A stretch of 64,000 bases of DNA from an uncultured Alphaproteobacteria bacterium (GCA_903934325.1 CAIZNH010000039.1:1-64000), one strand, 5' to 3'; counted from the stretch's first letter, positions 19,192 to 28,619 are shown. Numbers and translations are program-made. The notes: generated by a model from the letters alone, not told the origin.

Positions 19192-20106
19192 TCAGGGAAT
19201 GCGGGTGACGCGGTATCCGCGCGCGCGCAAGCTGGCGGCAAGGCCGTCCGGGCCGATCAGATGCGCCGTGCCGACGGCCACCAGCGGTTTTGGTTGCTGC
19301 GCCAGCATGGCGACAATGCTGGCATCCCAGCGCCGGTTGCGCGCCACCAGCAGCGCCTCGCGCAGACCCGGATCGGTCATGATCCCGGTCGTCCCGGCGG
19401 CCAGCAGGGTGGTCTCGTCACCCGTCAGCCATGCCTTGCGCAGTTGGACCGCGCGGGTCTTGGCCGCTTCGGCATCGCTGACGATCGCTGCCAGCATGGT
19501 GCGCTGGACGCTTTCGGGAAGGGTGTCGAAGATCGCGAGCTGGCCGGCTGCACCCTCTAGCTCGCGGACTTTGTCAGGCGGGAAGCTGCGGATCAGCGCG
19601 CGGTCGACCCCGTTGGCAGGATCGCCTTCGGCATCGATCCGGGCGAGCATCAGGGCCGCAGCCCAGGTTTCGGTATCGGTAAAGCTGGCCGCATCCATGC
19701 CGCCGCGCTCCAGCATGGCAGCAAGGCGAGGGCGCAGATCGGCGGGAAGGCGGGCGTCGAGCGGCGGAAGGCCGGGGGTGCGGGCGAGCGCCGAAAAGGT
19801 GCGCGCCACCCTGTCTCCATCGTCAAGCGCGGCAATCTCGACCACCAGAAAATCGGCATCGCCCGCGACCCTGGAGATCGCGGGCGTCTGCCACTCGGTG
19901 CCATCGGGGAGGGCGTGAATGGTGCCGATCATCCAGCCCTCCACCGCGCCATCGCTGCTGGCGATTTCATAGAGCAGCGGGTTGGGGGGAGGCCCCGCCT
20001 GCTCCTCGCCGGGGGCATTGCTGCATCCGGCGAGGGCAAGGAGAAGGAGCGGGGCGATGATCGCTGCAGAGCAACGTCTGATCATCGCCCGGATCGCAAG
20101 GGTCAT
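19192..20106 (-). CDS. TraB/GumN family lipoprotein
   Basis: A 304-aa TraB/GumN (DUF3421/GumN-like) protein, possibly a metal-dependent protease-like fold. The N-terminus carries a lipoprotein signal with lipobox LALAGC (Cys28). The two conserved His motifs of the family are GTIHALPDG near the N-terminus and GTAHLIGPDGL near the C-terminus, with LVVEIAALDD in between. Its ATG is shared with the stop of the preceding paralogue (TAATG, 1-nt overlap), so the two are translationally coupled. Function within the family remains unclear. Confidence 0.8.
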   Translation of the reverse strand: MTLAIRAMIRRCSAAIIAPLLLLALAGCSNAPGEEQAGPPPNPLLYEIASSDGAVEGWMIGTIHALPDGTEWQTPAISRVAGDADFLVVEIAALDDGDRVARTFSALARTPGLPPLDARLPADLRPRLAAMLERGGMDAASFTDTETWAAALMLARIDAEGDPANGVDRALIRSFPPDKVRELEGAAGQLAIFDTLPESVQRTMLAAIVSDAEAAKTRAVQLRKAWLTGDETTLLAAGTTGIMTDPGLREALLVARNRRWDASIVAMLAQQPKPLVAVGTAHLIGPDGLAASLRARGYRVTRIP

Positions 20107-21020
20107 TACTTGACCCGGGTCACGGCAATGCCCTTGCCGGCGAGGTAGTCCTGCACGCTCTTGGCGCCCGCAAGGTGGCCTGCGCCGACCGCGATGAAAA
20201 TGGTGCCCGGCTTGTCAAGGCGGGTGTCGATCCACTCGGCCCAGTTGGCGTTGCGGCTGTACAGCAGCGCTTCGGCCACGGCCGGATCGCTCATGCCCTC
20301 GTTCATCACCGCAGCAAGGCCTTCGGCATCGCCCTCGGCCCATTCGGCGACCATGCGATCGAGCGTCGGCTTGACCTCGTCCATGCCCTCGACCGCTTCC
20401 ATCATGAAGGCGACCTGCGCCTCGGTCGACATGCCGTTGAAAATGCCGAGCTGGAATTCGGCAGTCTCGAGCGCGCCCTGGCCCTTGGTCCCGGCCTTGC
20501 CGAGCAGCACCTTCTCGACCCCGCTATCAGGGGTGTAGCCCTGCTGCATCAGCGGCAGCAGCGAGAGGGTGAGGCCGGCGAGCCACGGCTTGAGCGGATC
20601 GAAGGCAGCCGGCGGGGCGCCAAGCTTCGCAAGGCCGGCCTCGTAGGCGGCAGTCTGCTCCGGGGTGAGCAGCGAGCGCAAGGTGGTGCCTCCCGGAAGC
20701 ATGCCCAGCTTCATGCTGAGCTGCTGCATTTCGGCCTCGCTCGCCTTGTCCATCGGGATCTCGGTGACAAGCATGTCCGAGCCATCCAGCGCCGCGGCAA
20801 TGGTGGTGTCATACCAGTCGATGCCCTGGGGCAGCACGTGCACCGTGCCGAACAGGTAGATCGTGGTGTCCTCGTCGGCGACCTTCCACAGCGCGGGGCC
20901 AGCCGGCTTCGCGGCAGGGGCGGCGGCGGCCGACGTCGCGTGATTGTCGGCGAGGGCAGGAAGGGCGGCAAACAGCGCCAGCGGGGCAGTGGCAAGAGCA
21001 AGCAGATTGGCAAGTTTCAT
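20106..21020 (-). CDS. TraB/GumN family secreted protein
   Basis: A 304-aa paralogue of the downstream protein, with a standard Sec signal peptide (MKLANLLALATAPLALFAAL, cleavage near ALA-DN) instead of a lipobox. Family motifs are GTVHVLPQGIDW (about 60) and GAGHLAGAKSV near the C-terminus; MLVTEIPMDK provides the conserved acidic position. Equal length and coupling by a 1-nt overlap indicate a tandem duplication in which one copy became membrane-anchored. Periplasmic location is expected. Confidence 0.82.
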   Translation of the reverse strand: MKLANLLALATAPLALFAALPALADNHATSAAAAPAAKPAGPALWKVADEDTTIYLFGTVHVLPQGIDWYDTTIAAALDGSDMLVTEIPMDKASEAEMQQLSMKLGMLPGGTTLRSLLTPEQTAAYEAGLAKLGAPPAAFDPLKPWLAGLTLSLLPLMQQGYTPDSGVEKVLLGKAGTKGQGALETAEFQLGIFNGMSTEAQVAFMMEAVEGMDEVKPTLDRMVAEWAEGDAEGLAAVMNEGMSDPAVAEALLYSRNANWAEWIDTRLDKPGTIFIAVGAGHLAGAKSVQDYLAGKGIAVTRVK

Positions 21021-21077
21021 CGGTGTTCTCCTCAGGGGTAGAGATAGGGTGGAACGGGTTGATCGTTAAGGCAAATT

Positions 21078-21728
21078 CTAGAAGTAGCGGCGGACGAACC
21101 AGACGGCTGACCAAAGAAGCGTCACCACCAGCAGCACCAGCATCGGTTCCTGCGGGGGAAGCCAGCCGGCGCGGCTTGCCATCCACCAAACCGGGGTGAT
21201 GAAGACATAGGCATGGGCCGCCACCAGCGCGCCCTCGCGGTAGGCACCGGCCTCGTGCTCGTCGATTTTCTGCCACCACAGCCAGGTGAGCAGCGGACCG
21301 GCAAGCAGCCACAGGATGATGGCGATTGCCGCGATGCCGTCGCTGACCGGAGCGTTCGACAGCAGCGCGCCTGCGCCCTCGTCGGTCACGCCGAGGAGGA
21401 AGCCGAGCGGCAGGCCCACAGCGATGGCCATGGTGAACAGCCGGCGGGCACTTCGCTGGCGCGGTGAGACAGGCTCTTCGACGGACTGCGGCCAGAACCG
21501 CCAAAGGCCGAGCGCCACCAGTGCCGCCAGCAGCACCATCCCTGCGATGATTGCGCCATCGGTCAGGTCCGGTCCGCCGCGTTCGAGCGCGCCGCTGGTG
21601 TAGCCGGCGATCATGCCGGCGATAAAGATCAGCACGATGCCGCCACCAATCCCGAGCCCGGCGCGCTTCAGCAGCACCGCGCCGTCGGAGGGCTCCATGG
21701 CGAAATCGTCGCTATCAGGCTTCGTCAT
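21078..21728 (-). CDS. Multi-helix membrane protein of an XRE-regulated module
   Basis: A 216-aa integral membrane protein with about six hydrophobic segments (for example GIGGGIVLIFIAGMIAGYTSG, GMVLLAALVALGLWRFW, IAAIAIILWLLAGPLLTWLWW). The start ATG 21728 lies inside the end of the XRE gene (14-bp overlap), a layout typical of small XRE regulator plus membrane protein pairs. No family-specific motif is recognised. The likely role is a membrane sensor, transporter-like or protective protein whose dose is set by the repressor. Function not inferred further. Confidence 0.65.
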   Translation of the reverse strand: MTKPDSDDFAMEPSDGAVLLKRAGLGIGGGIVLIFIAGMIAGYTSGALERGGPDLTDGAIIAGMVLLAALVALGLWRFWPQSVEEPVSPRQRSARRLFTMAIAVGLPLGFLLGVTDEGAGALLSNAPVSDGIAAIAIILWLLAGPLLTWLWWQKIDEHEAGAYREGALVAAHAYVFITPVWWMASRAGWLPPQEPMLVLLVVTLLWSAVWFVRRYF

Positions 21729-21909
21729 CGAAAATCTCCTCGATAGGCATGTCGAACAGGCGCGCGATCCGGAAGGCAAGAGGGAGGGAAGGGTCGTGCT
21801 TGCCGGTTTCGATCGCGTTGACGGCTTGACGGGAGACGTCGAGCCGCCCGGCCAGTTCCGCCTGGCTCCAGTCACGCATCGCGCGCAGGACCTTGAGACG
21901 GTTCTTCAC
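21715..21909 (-). CDS. Small XRE-family helix-turn-helix regulator
   Basis: A 64-aa protein that is almost only a Cro/CI-type helix-turn-helix: LKVLRAMRDWSQAELAGRLD, then SRQAVNAIETGKHDPSLPLA and an acidic tail IEEIFDDEA. Such 65-residue regulators bind dyads as dimers and usually control a membrane protein gene next to them. The start is most likely GTG 21909; the longer frame runs through the upstream peptide gene. Four phased dyads of the form TGAC-N5-GTC upstream of the module (22059-22130) are candidate operators, suggesting autoregulation. Confidence 0.85.
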   Translation of the reverse strand: MKNRLKVLRAMRDWSQAELAGRLDVSRQAVNAIETGKHDPSLPLAFRIARLFDMPIEEIFDDEA

Positions 21910-21914
21910 GGCGT

Positions 21915-22034
21915 TCAGATTCCCAGCGCGTTCATCAGCTTGGCGATGATCGCGCCGGCAGCATAGCCGCTTAGCAGCAGCATCGCGAACAGCGCCCACT
22001 GCTTCACGACGACGCTCTGTTCGAGAAATTTCAT
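21915..22034 (-). CDS. 39-aa single-helix membrane peptide
   Basis: A very small gene that begins MKFLEQSVVVKQWALFAMLL. It has one membrane helix (about residues 13-33) and ends ALGI. The ATG at 22034 has TGATGGAGTGA just before it, a good ribosome binding site. Its stop lies 5 bp before the XRE start, so it is the promoter-proximal gene of the three-gene module. Similar hydrophobic mini-proteins accompany small XRE regulators elsewhere, but I cannot name a family. Coding status rests on the ribosome site, operon spacing and clean hydrophobic profile. Confidence 0.6.
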   Translation of the reverse strand: MKFLEQSVVVKQWALFAMLLLSGYAAGAIIAKLMNALGI

Positions 22035-22058
22035 CGGGTCACTCCATCAGGTTCGCCT

Positions 22059-22130
22059 GACCATATGTCAGGTATGCATGACTATATGTCGCGATTCGCT
22101 GACCATGTCAAGCAGTCCTGACTTTCTGTC
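22059..22130. promoter_or_regulatory. Array of four phased dyads, probable XRE operators
   Basis: Four related sites lie between the mini-membrane-protein gene and glyQ: GACCATATGTC (22059-22069), GACTATATGTC (22080-22090), GACCATGTC (22101-22109) and GACTTTCTGTC (22120-22130). They share TGAC-N3/5-GTC(A/G) and start 21, 21 and 19 bp apart, about two helical turns, so all face the same side of DNA. They sit where the module's promoter must be. The neighbouring XRE protein is the obvious ligand, but binding is inferred. Confidence 0.6.
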
Positions 22131-22218
22131 GCCAGAACGTGACCATCGGTTCGCGCATCCACGCTTTGCTGCACTGCGGCGTTGACGCTCAGGGGGTGTT
22201 CCGCCATGGCGGGCCGCC

Positions 22219-23148
22219 ATGAGTGCTGCCCTGTCTTTTACCCCTGCACCGCGCGATCCTGCGCGCTCGTTTCAGGACATGATCCTGACGCTCCATGATT
22301 TCTGGAGCGCCAATGGCTGCGTCATACTGCAGCCCTATGACATGCGTATGGGCGCGGGTACGTTTCACACCGCGACCACCTTGCGCGCCTTGGGGCCGGA
22401 GCCGTGGAACGCGGCCTTCGTGCAGCCCTGCCGCCGCCCGACCGACGGGCGCTATGGCGAGAACCCCAACCGGCTCCAGCATTACTATCAGTATCAGGTG
22501 ATCCTGAAGCCTTCGCCGTCCGACATTCAGGAGCTCTATCTCCAGAGCCTCGCCGCGATCGGGATCGATCCGCTGGCGCACGACATCCGTTTCGTCGAGG
22601 ACGATTGGGAAAGCCCGACATTGGGCGCATGGGGGCTGGGCTGGGAGGTCTGGTGTGATGGGATGGAAGTCACCCAGTTCACCTATTTCCAGCAGATGGG
22701 CGGCTTCGATTGCAAGCCCGTCGCGGGCGAGCTGACCTACGGGCTTGAGCGCTTGGCGATGTACATCCAGGGCGTCGACAACGTCTATGACCTCGCGTTC
22801 AACACGGCGGGCGTGAGTTACGGCGACGTGTTCCTCGAGAACGAGCGCCAGATGTCGAAGTGGAACTTCGAGGTCGCCGATACCGAGACCCTGTTCGAAG
22901 GCTTCCGCCGGGCCGAGGCCGAGTGTCTGCGCTCGCTTGAAGCCGGGGTTCCCATTGCTGCCTATGAACAGGCGATCGAGGCGAGCCACCTGTTCAACCT
23001 GTTGCAAGCGCGCGGCGTGATTTCCGTGCAGGAGCGTGCCAGCTACATGGGCCGCGTGCGCGACCTCGCGCGCTCCTCCTGCGAGGCCTATGCCACCAAG
23101 ATGACGCCGGAATGGGAAGCGAAATATCCCGGATGGAGTCTCGTCTGA
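22219..23148 (+). CDS. glyQ: Glycyl-tRNA synthetase alpha subunit
   Basis: A 309-aa class II synthetase catalytic subunit of the bacterial alpha2beta2 GlyRS. Characteristic segments are [45 protein letters not shown] and [13 protein letters not shown], followed by motif regions [21 protein letters not shown] and [12 protein letters not shown]. The stop overlaps the glyS ATG by one base (TGATG), so the two subunits are coupled. The start is preceded by the XRE operator region of the divergent module. Confidence 0.97.
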   Translation: MSAALSFTPAPRDPARSFQDMILTLHDFWSANGCVILQPYDMRMGAGTFHTATTLRALGPEPWNAAFVQPCRRPTDGRYGENPNRLQHYYQYQVILKPSPSDIQELYLQSLAAIGIDPLAHDIRFVEDDWESPTLGAWGLGWEVWCDGMEVTQFTYFQQMGGFDCKPVAGELTYGLERLAMYIQGVDNVYDLAFNTAGVSYGDVFLENERQMSKWNFEVADTETLFEGFRRAEAECLRSLEAGVPIAAYEQAIEASHLFNLLQARGVISVQERASYMGRVRDLARSSCEAYATKMTPEWEAKYPGWSLV

Positions 23149-25148
23149 TGGCCGACTTCCTGTTCGAATTGCGCTGCGAGGAAATCCCCGCCCGGATGCA
23201 GCCCAAGGCCAAGGAAGACCTTGCATGGCTGTTCACTGATGCGCTGGACAAGGCCGGGTTGAAGGCGGCGTCGGTCGAGGCCTTTGCCACGCCGCGCCGG
23301 TTGGCCCTGATCGCCACGGGCCTGCCGCTGGCGACCGCGGCTGTGAGCGAGGAAACAAAGGGCCCCAAGGTTGGCGCGCCGCCGCAGGCGCTCGAGGGAT
23401 TTCTGCGCAAGGTCGGCCTCACAGCTGAGCAGCTGACCGAGCGTGACGGCGTCTATTTCGCCGTTGTCGAGAAGCAGGGCCGCGACACTGCCGAGGTGCT
23501 GGCCGAAACCATCCCCGCGATCATCCACGCCTTTCCCTGGCCCAAGTCGATGCGCTGGGGCGCAGCTTCGCTCACCACCGAAAGCTTGCGCTGGGTGCGC
23601 CCGCTTTCGGGGATCATCGCGCTGCTCGATGGCGCGGTGGTGCCTTGCGAGGTTGACGGGATTGCGAGCGGCCGCACCACCATGGGGCATCGCTTCCACC
23701 ATTCCGGCCCGGTCGAGATCGCCGACGCAGGCTCCTATGTCGAAACCCTGCGCGCCGCCCATGTGATCGTCCATTTCTCCGAACGCTGCCAGCGCATCCG
23801 CGAAGGCGCGGCGAAGGCTGCGGCTGAGGCTGGCTTGACGCTGGTAGCCGACGAAGGCCTGGTGATCGAGAACGCGGGCCTCACCGAGTGGCCGGTGCCG
23901 CTGCTTGGCCGGTTTGACGAGGCCTTCCTCGATGTGCCGCCCGAGGTCATCCAACTTACCGCGCGGGTGAACCAGAAGTATTTCGTGTGCGAGGATAGCG
24001 CGGGCAAGCTTGCCAACGCCTTCATTTGCACGGCCAATATCGAGGCGATTGACCCCGCTGTGGTGGTCGATGGCAACCGCAAGGTTCTCGCTGCACGCCT
24101 GTCCGACGCGCGGTTCTTCTGGGAGCAGGACCAGAAGACTTCGCTGGCGGTTCATGCGGAAAAGCTGTCGCGCATCACCTTCCACGAGAAGCTCGGCACC
24201 GTCGCCGACAAGGTCGAGCGCGTGGCCAAGCTAGCGCGCTGGCTATGCGAGGAAGGGATTGTCGCAGGCGACCCCGCACTTGCCGAACAGGCCGCACGCT
24301 TGTGCAAGGCCGATCTCGTCACCGAGATGGTCGGCGAGTTCCCCGAATTGCAGGGCCTGATGGGTGGCTACTACGCCGCGAAGGAAGGTTTGACGTCTGA
24401 GGTCGCCGAGGCGATCCGCGATCACTACAAGCCGGTCGGCCAGGGCGATGACGTGCCGACTGCGCCGGTGACGGTGGCTGTGAGCCTCGCGGACAAGCTG
24501 GATACGCTGCGCAGCTTCTTCGCGATTGACGAAAAGCCCACCGGCTCGAAGGATCCCTTCGCGCTGCGCCGTGCTGCGCTTGGCATTATCCGCATCATCA
24601 CCGAAAACGGGTTGCGGATGGGTGTTGCCGAGGGCGAACTCCTCGACTTCTTCGCCGACCGCCTCAAGGTCCAGCAGCGCGAGGCGGGCGTGCGTCACGA
24701 CCTGATCGACGCGGTCTTCGCGCTCGGGGACGAGGACGATCTCGTCCGCCTGCTAGCCCGCGTCCATGCGCTGCAAGCCTTCGTCACCACCGAGGACGGC
24801 ACCAACCTCCTCGCGGGCTACAAGCGTGCGGCGAATATCCTCAAGAAGGAAGGCTTCGATGGGGAGGGTGGGTTGGTAGCTATCGCCTACACGCCCGATC
24901 CGGCAGAAGCCGCGTTGATCGCCGCGCTCGCGGACGCCGCGCCGCGTGCTGCGGCGGCTGTGGAGGCGGAGCAATTCGCCGATGCGATGGCAGCGCTCGC
25001 CTCGCTGCGTGCGCCCATCGATCGCTTCTTTGAAGACGTCACCGTCAACGATGCCGATCCGGACAAGCGCACCGCGCGCCTCGCGCTGCTGGGGGCGTTC
25101 CGCGATGCTGTCCACCGGGTTGCCGATTTCAGCCGCATTGAAGGATGA
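23148..25148 (+). CDS. glyS: Glycyl-tRNA synthetase beta subunit
   Basis: A 666-aa tRNA-recognition subunit of GlyRS. It begins [20 protein letters not shown], the typical family N-terminus. It contains the HD-like region with RITFHEKLGTVADKVERV, then AARLCKADLVTEMVGEFPEL with QGLMGGYYA, and the C-terminal anticodon-binding domain with PIDRFFEDVTVNDAD. ATG 23148 is used because it overlaps the glyQ stop and follows GGAG; the frame's earlier start lies within glyQ. It acts as an alpha2beta2 tetramer with GlyQ. Confidence 0.97.
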   Translation: MADFLFELRCEEIPARMQPKAKEDLAWLFTDALDKAGLKAASVEAFATPRRLALIATGLPLATAAVSEETKGPKVGAPPQALEGFLRKVGLTAEQLTERDGVYFAVVEKQGRDTAEVLAETIPAIIHAFPWPKSMRWGAASLTTESLRWVRPLSGIIALLDGAVVPCEVDGIASGRTTMGHRFHHSGPVEIADAGSYVETLRAAHVIVHFSERCQRIREGAAKAAAEAGLTLVADEGLVIENAGLTEWPVPLLGRFDEAFLDVPPEVIQLTARVNQKYFVCEDSAGKLANAFICTANIEAIDPAVVVDGNRKVLAARLSDARFFWEQDQKTSLAVHAEKLSRITFHEKLGTVADKVERVAKLARWLCEEGIVAGDPALAEQAARLCKADLVTEMVGEFPELQGLMGGYYAAKEGLTSEVAEAIRDHYKPVGQGDDVPTAPVTVAVSLADKLDTLRSFFAIDEKPTGSKDPFALRRAALGIIRIITENGLRMGVAEGELLDFFADRLKVQQREAGVRHDLIDAVFALGDEDDLVRLLARVHALQAFVTTEDGTNLLAGYKRAANILKKEGFDGEGGLVAIAYTPDPAEAALIAALADAAPRAAAAVEAEQFADAMAALASLRAPIDRFFEDVTVNDADPDKRTARLALLGAFRDAVHRVADFSRIEG

Positions 25149-25185
25149 TCCTTCTCGCCTCTCCACCATACCAGCGGGAACTGCC

Positions 25186-27858
25186 ATGACGTTGAAGACG
25201 GTCTATGTATTCGGAGGCTCTGCCGAGCATTCTGACCCGCGCCAGAAGGACAAGACCATCGTCGGCGGCAAGGGCGCGAACCTTGCCGAGATGGCCAGCA
25301 TCGGCCTGCCGGTGCCCCCGGGCTTCACCATCACGACCGAGGAATGCATCGCCTATCTGAAGGATGGCGCGGATTTCTCTGATGGTTTGCGCAGTGCGGT
25401 CGCGTCGGCTCTGACCCATGTCGAGGCCACCGTTGGCAAGAATTTCGGCGATGCGGCCGATCCGCTGCTGGTGTCGGTGCGTTCGGGTGCGCGGGTGTCG
25501 ATGCCCGGGATGATGGACACCGTGCTCAACCTCGGGCTCAATGATGCGACCGTGGAAGGGCTCTCGGCCTCCAGTGGCGATGCGCGTTTCGCGTGGGACA
25601 GCTACCGCCGTTTCATCCAGATGTATTCGGACGTGGTGCTCGGCATTGATCACGGGCTGTTCGAGGAAGCGCTGGAGATCGCCAAGGAAGACAAGGGCTT
25701 CTACAACGATACCGAATTGAACGCCGCCGATTGGCAGGCGCTGGTGCACGAATACAAGGGCATCGTCGCGGACGAACTCGGCAAGCCTTTCCCGCAGGAT
25801 GTGCACGAACAGCTGTGGGGCGCGATCCGCGCCGTGTTTGACAGCTGGGATTCTGACCGCGCCAAGGTCTACCGCCGGTTGAACGATATTCCGGGCGACT
25901 GGGGCACCGCGGTCAACGTTCAGGCGATGGTGTTCGGCAACATGGGCGAGACCAGCGCCACCGGCGTTGCCTTCACCCGCGATCCGGCCACCGGCAACCG
26001 CGCCTATTACGGCGAATATCTGATCAATGCGCAGGGCGAGGACGTGGTGGCGGGGATCCGCACGCCGCAATACCTCACCCTAGCCGCACGCGAGGCCGCC
26101 GGGGCCAAGCCGCTCTCGATGGAAGAGGCGCTGCCGGAGGCCTATGCCGAGCTCGCCCGCGTCTTCGATCTGCTCGAACTGCATTACAAGGACATGCAGG
26201 ACATCGAGTTCACCGTTGAACGCGGCAAGCTGTGGATGCTCCAGACCCGTTCGGGCAAGCGCACTGCCAAGGCTGCACTCAAGATGGCGGTCGATATGGT
26301 GGGCGAAGGCCTGATCGACGAGCGCGAAGCCGTGCGCCGGGTCGATCCGATGGCGCTCGATCAGCTCCTCCACCCCACGCTCGATCCCAAGGCCGAGCGA
26401 CACGTGCTGACCACCGGCCTGCCTGCATCGCCGGGCGCGGCGGCGGGCAAGATCGTGCTCGATGCTGATACGGCGGAGCAATGGGCCGGGCGCGGTGAGA
26501 AGGTCATTCTGGTGCGGGTCGAGACCTCGCCCGAGGACATTCACGGCATGCACGCAGCCCAGGGCATCCTGACGGCGCGCGGCGGCATGACGAGCCACGC
26601 TGCCGTGGTTGCGCGCGGGATGGGCCGGCCTTGCGTCTCGGGTGCAGGTGCGGTTTCGATTGACCGGGCGAGCCGCAGCTTGCGCATCGGTTCGACCGAG
26701 CTGAAGGAAGGCGATGCCATCACGCTCGACGGGGCGACGGGGCAGGTGATGCTCGGCATTGTGCCGACGGTCGAGCCGGAACTGGCGGGCGATTTTGGCG
26801 TGCTGATGGTGTGGGCGGACAAGCTGCGGCGCATGAAGGTGCGCACCAATGCCGAAACGCCTGACGATTGCCGCATGGCGCGCCAGTTCGGGGCGGAAGG
26901 TATCGGCCTGTGCCGCACGGAGCACATGTTCTTCGAGGCAAGCCGCATCAGCGCGGTGCGCCAGATGATCCTCGCAGATGACGAGGCCGGCCGCCGCCGC
27001 GCGCTCGAAAAGCTGCTGCCCGAACAGCGCGCCGATTTCACCGCGATCTTCGAGGTGATGGCGGGTCTGCCTTGCACCATCCGTCTGCTCGATCCGCCGC
27101 TCCACGAATTCCTGCCCCATGCGGACGAGGAATTCGCCGAACTGGCCGATGCCACCGGCCTCGGAGTCGATCACTTGAAGCGCCGTGCGGGTGAACTGCA
27201 TGAATTCAACCCGATGCTCGGCCACCGTGGTTGCCGCTTGGGGATCACCTTCCCCGAGATCTACGAGATGCAGGCGCGCGCGATCTTCGAGGCCGCCTGT
27301 GCGGTGAAGACCGCGAGCGGCGAGGCGCCGCTGCCGGAGATCATGATCCCGCTGGTCGCCACCAAGCGTGAGTTGGCGTTGCTGCGCGCGCTGGTCAAGC
27401 GCACGGCGGACGCGGTGTTCCTCGAAACCGGCGTGCGGGTCGATTATCTCGTGGGCACCATGATCGAACTGCCGCGCGCCGCGCTGATGGCGGGCGAGAT
27501 TGCCGAAGAGGGCGCGTTCTTTTCCTTCGGCACCAATGATTTGACGCAGACCACCATCGGCGTCAGCCGCGACGATGCTGCGCGCTTCCTCTCGGTCTAT
27601 GTCGACAAGGGCATCTTCCCGCGCGATCCGTTTGTCAGCCTCGATATCGAGGGGGTTGGCCAGCTGGTCGAACTGGCGGCAGAGCGCGGGCGGGCGACCC
27701 GACCCGACATCAAGCTCGGCATCTGCGGCGAGCATGGCGGCGATCCGGCGAGCATCGCCTTCTGCGAGAGCGTCGGCCTCGATTACGTCAGCGCCTCGCC
27801 CTACCGCGTGCCGATCGCGCGGCTTGCAGCGGCCCAGGCAGCGCTGGCGCGGGGCTAG
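25186..27858 (+). CDS. ppdK: Pyruvate, phosphate dikinase
   Basis: An 890-aa enzyme that interconverts pyruvate + ATP + Pi and PEP + AMP + PPi, supporting gluconeogenesis or glycolytic flux. The N-terminal ATP-grasp domain includes GGKGANLAEMASIGLPVPPGF and VSVRSGARVSMPGMMDTVLNLG. The swivelling His domain has GGMTSHAAVVARGMGRPCVSG with the phospho-accepting His. The C-terminal TIM barrel has GLCRTEHMFF, HEFNPMLGHRGCRLG and LGICGEHGGDP with the catalytic Cys. The start at 25186 gives the standard length; earlier frames overlap glyS out of frame. The stop overlaps the convergent methyltransferase gene by 4 nt. Confidence 0.97.
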   Translation: MTLKTVYVFGGSAEHSDPRQKDKTIVGGKGANLAEMASIGLPVPPGFTITTEECIAYLKDGADFSDGLRSAVASALTHVEATVGKNFGDAADPLLVSVRSGARVSMPGMMDTVLNLGLNDATVEGLSASSGDARFAWDSYRRFIQMYSDVVLGIDHGLFEEALEIAKEDKGFYNDTELNAADWQALVHEYKGIVADELGKPFPQDVHEQLWGAIRAVFDSWDSDRAKVYRRLNDIPGDWGTAVNVQAMVFGNMGETSATGVAFTRDPATGNRAYYGEYLINAQGEDVVAGIRTPQYLTLAAREAAGAKPLSMEEALPEAYAELARVFDLLELHYKDMQDIEFTVERGKLWMLQTRSGKRTAKAALKMAVDMVGEGLIDEREAVRRVDPMALDQLLHPTLDPKAERHVLTTGLPASPGAAAGKIVLDADTAEQWAGRGEKVILVRVETSPEDIHGMHAAQGILTARGGMTSHAAVVARGMGRPCVSGAGAVSIDRASRSLRIGSTELKEGDAITLDGATGQVMLGIVPTVEPELAGDFGVLMVWADKLRRMKVRTNAETPDDCRMARQFGAEGIGLCRTEHMFFEASRISAVRQMILADDEAGRRRALEKLLPEQRADFTAIFEVMAGLPCTIRLLDPPLHEFLPHADEEFAELADATGLGVDHLKRRAGELHEFNPMLGHRGCRLGITFPEIYEMQARAIFEAACAVKTASGEAPLPEIMIPLVATKRELALLRALVKRTADAVFLETGVRVDYLVGTMIELPRAALMAGEIAEEGAFFSFGTNDLTQTTIGVSRDDAARFLSVYVDKGIFPRDPFVSLDIEGVGQLVELAAERGRATRPDIKLGICGEHGGDPASIAFCESVGLDYVSASPYRVPIARLAAAQAALARG

Positions 27859-28619
27859 GTTCCCGCGAGCGATCGCCGCCCGGTCAGGGTGACGATCTCG
27901 AAGCTCTCGGAAACCTTGCCATCCGCGTCGGCCTGCGCGGAAAAGGCGGCGCGGGCGCGGGCGAGGGACGCTTTTCCTAACGGCGCGGCGGGTTTGGCGA
28001 GGGCATTGCCGAGGCCCTGATCGCGCAGGTCGGCAATCAGCCGCTCGAGTGAGGAATAACGCACCGTCAGGTGGTGCGTGTCGACCACAGGGTCTTTCCA
28101 GCCTGCGCGCTGGAGCAGTGCGGGCGCGGCGCGCGGATCGACCAAGGGGTGGATGCGCGCTGCCGGACGATCAGGCTCGGCGGCGAACAACGTGGCGCGC
28201 AGGGCAGGCAGGCTTTGGCCGCCAATGAAATGGGCGATCACCAGCCCGCCAGGCGCGAGCGCATTGCGCGTGTGGATCAGCGCGCCGGGCAGATCATTGA
28301 CCGCATCGAGCAGGCCCGCAACGACGATGAGATCGAGGCCTGTTATAGGCCATGGTTGCTCGTGATCGAGGGTTTCCGGTGTTTCGACCTCGGCCCCTGT
28401 GGCGGCAAGTTGGCGGGCAAGATCGCCGGTCCAGTCGCCAAGCACCAGCGCACGGCCCGGTGCATGGCGCAGGAAGGCGAGCCGTTCGAGAGTATCCTCG
28501 ATCCAGTCGTCGGCAAGAAAGCGCGCGGCATCTGCTTGCCCGAGCCGGCTGCACGCACGGGCAAAGCGCGCCTCGCGGCGGCGCGCTGCAAAGATCGTCG
28601 GGATAGCCGGGGTGTTCAT
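27855..28619 (-). CDS. SAM-dependent methyltransferase-like protein (BioC/NDUFAF5-like)
   Basis: A 254-aa class I methyltransferase-like protein. Its N-terminus, IFAARRREARFARACSRLG, followed by DWIEDTLERLAFLRHAPGRA, resembles the alphaproteobacterial relatives of NDUFAF5 and BioC. The SAM-binding strand is weak: ALVLGDWTGDLARQL, with GDW where a DxGxGxG loop is usual. DLIVVAGLLDAVNDLPGAL and LAPGGLVIAHFIGG are typical later motifs. The degenerate glycine loop makes the substrate and even methyl transfer uncertain. It is divergent from comF across 57 bp and convergent with ppdK. Confidence 0.7.
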   Translation of the reverse strand: MNTPAIPTIFAARRREARFARACSRLGQADAARFLADDWIEDTLERLAFLRHAPGRALVLGDWTGDLARQLAATGAEVETPETLDHEQPWPITGLDLIVVAGLLDAVNDLPGALIHTRNALAPGGLVIAHFIGGQSLPALRATLFAAEPDRPAARIHPLVDPRAAPALLQRAGWKDPVVDTHHLTVRYSSLERLIADLRDQGLGNALAKPAAPLGKASLARARAAFSAQADADGKVSESFEIVTLTGRRSLAGT

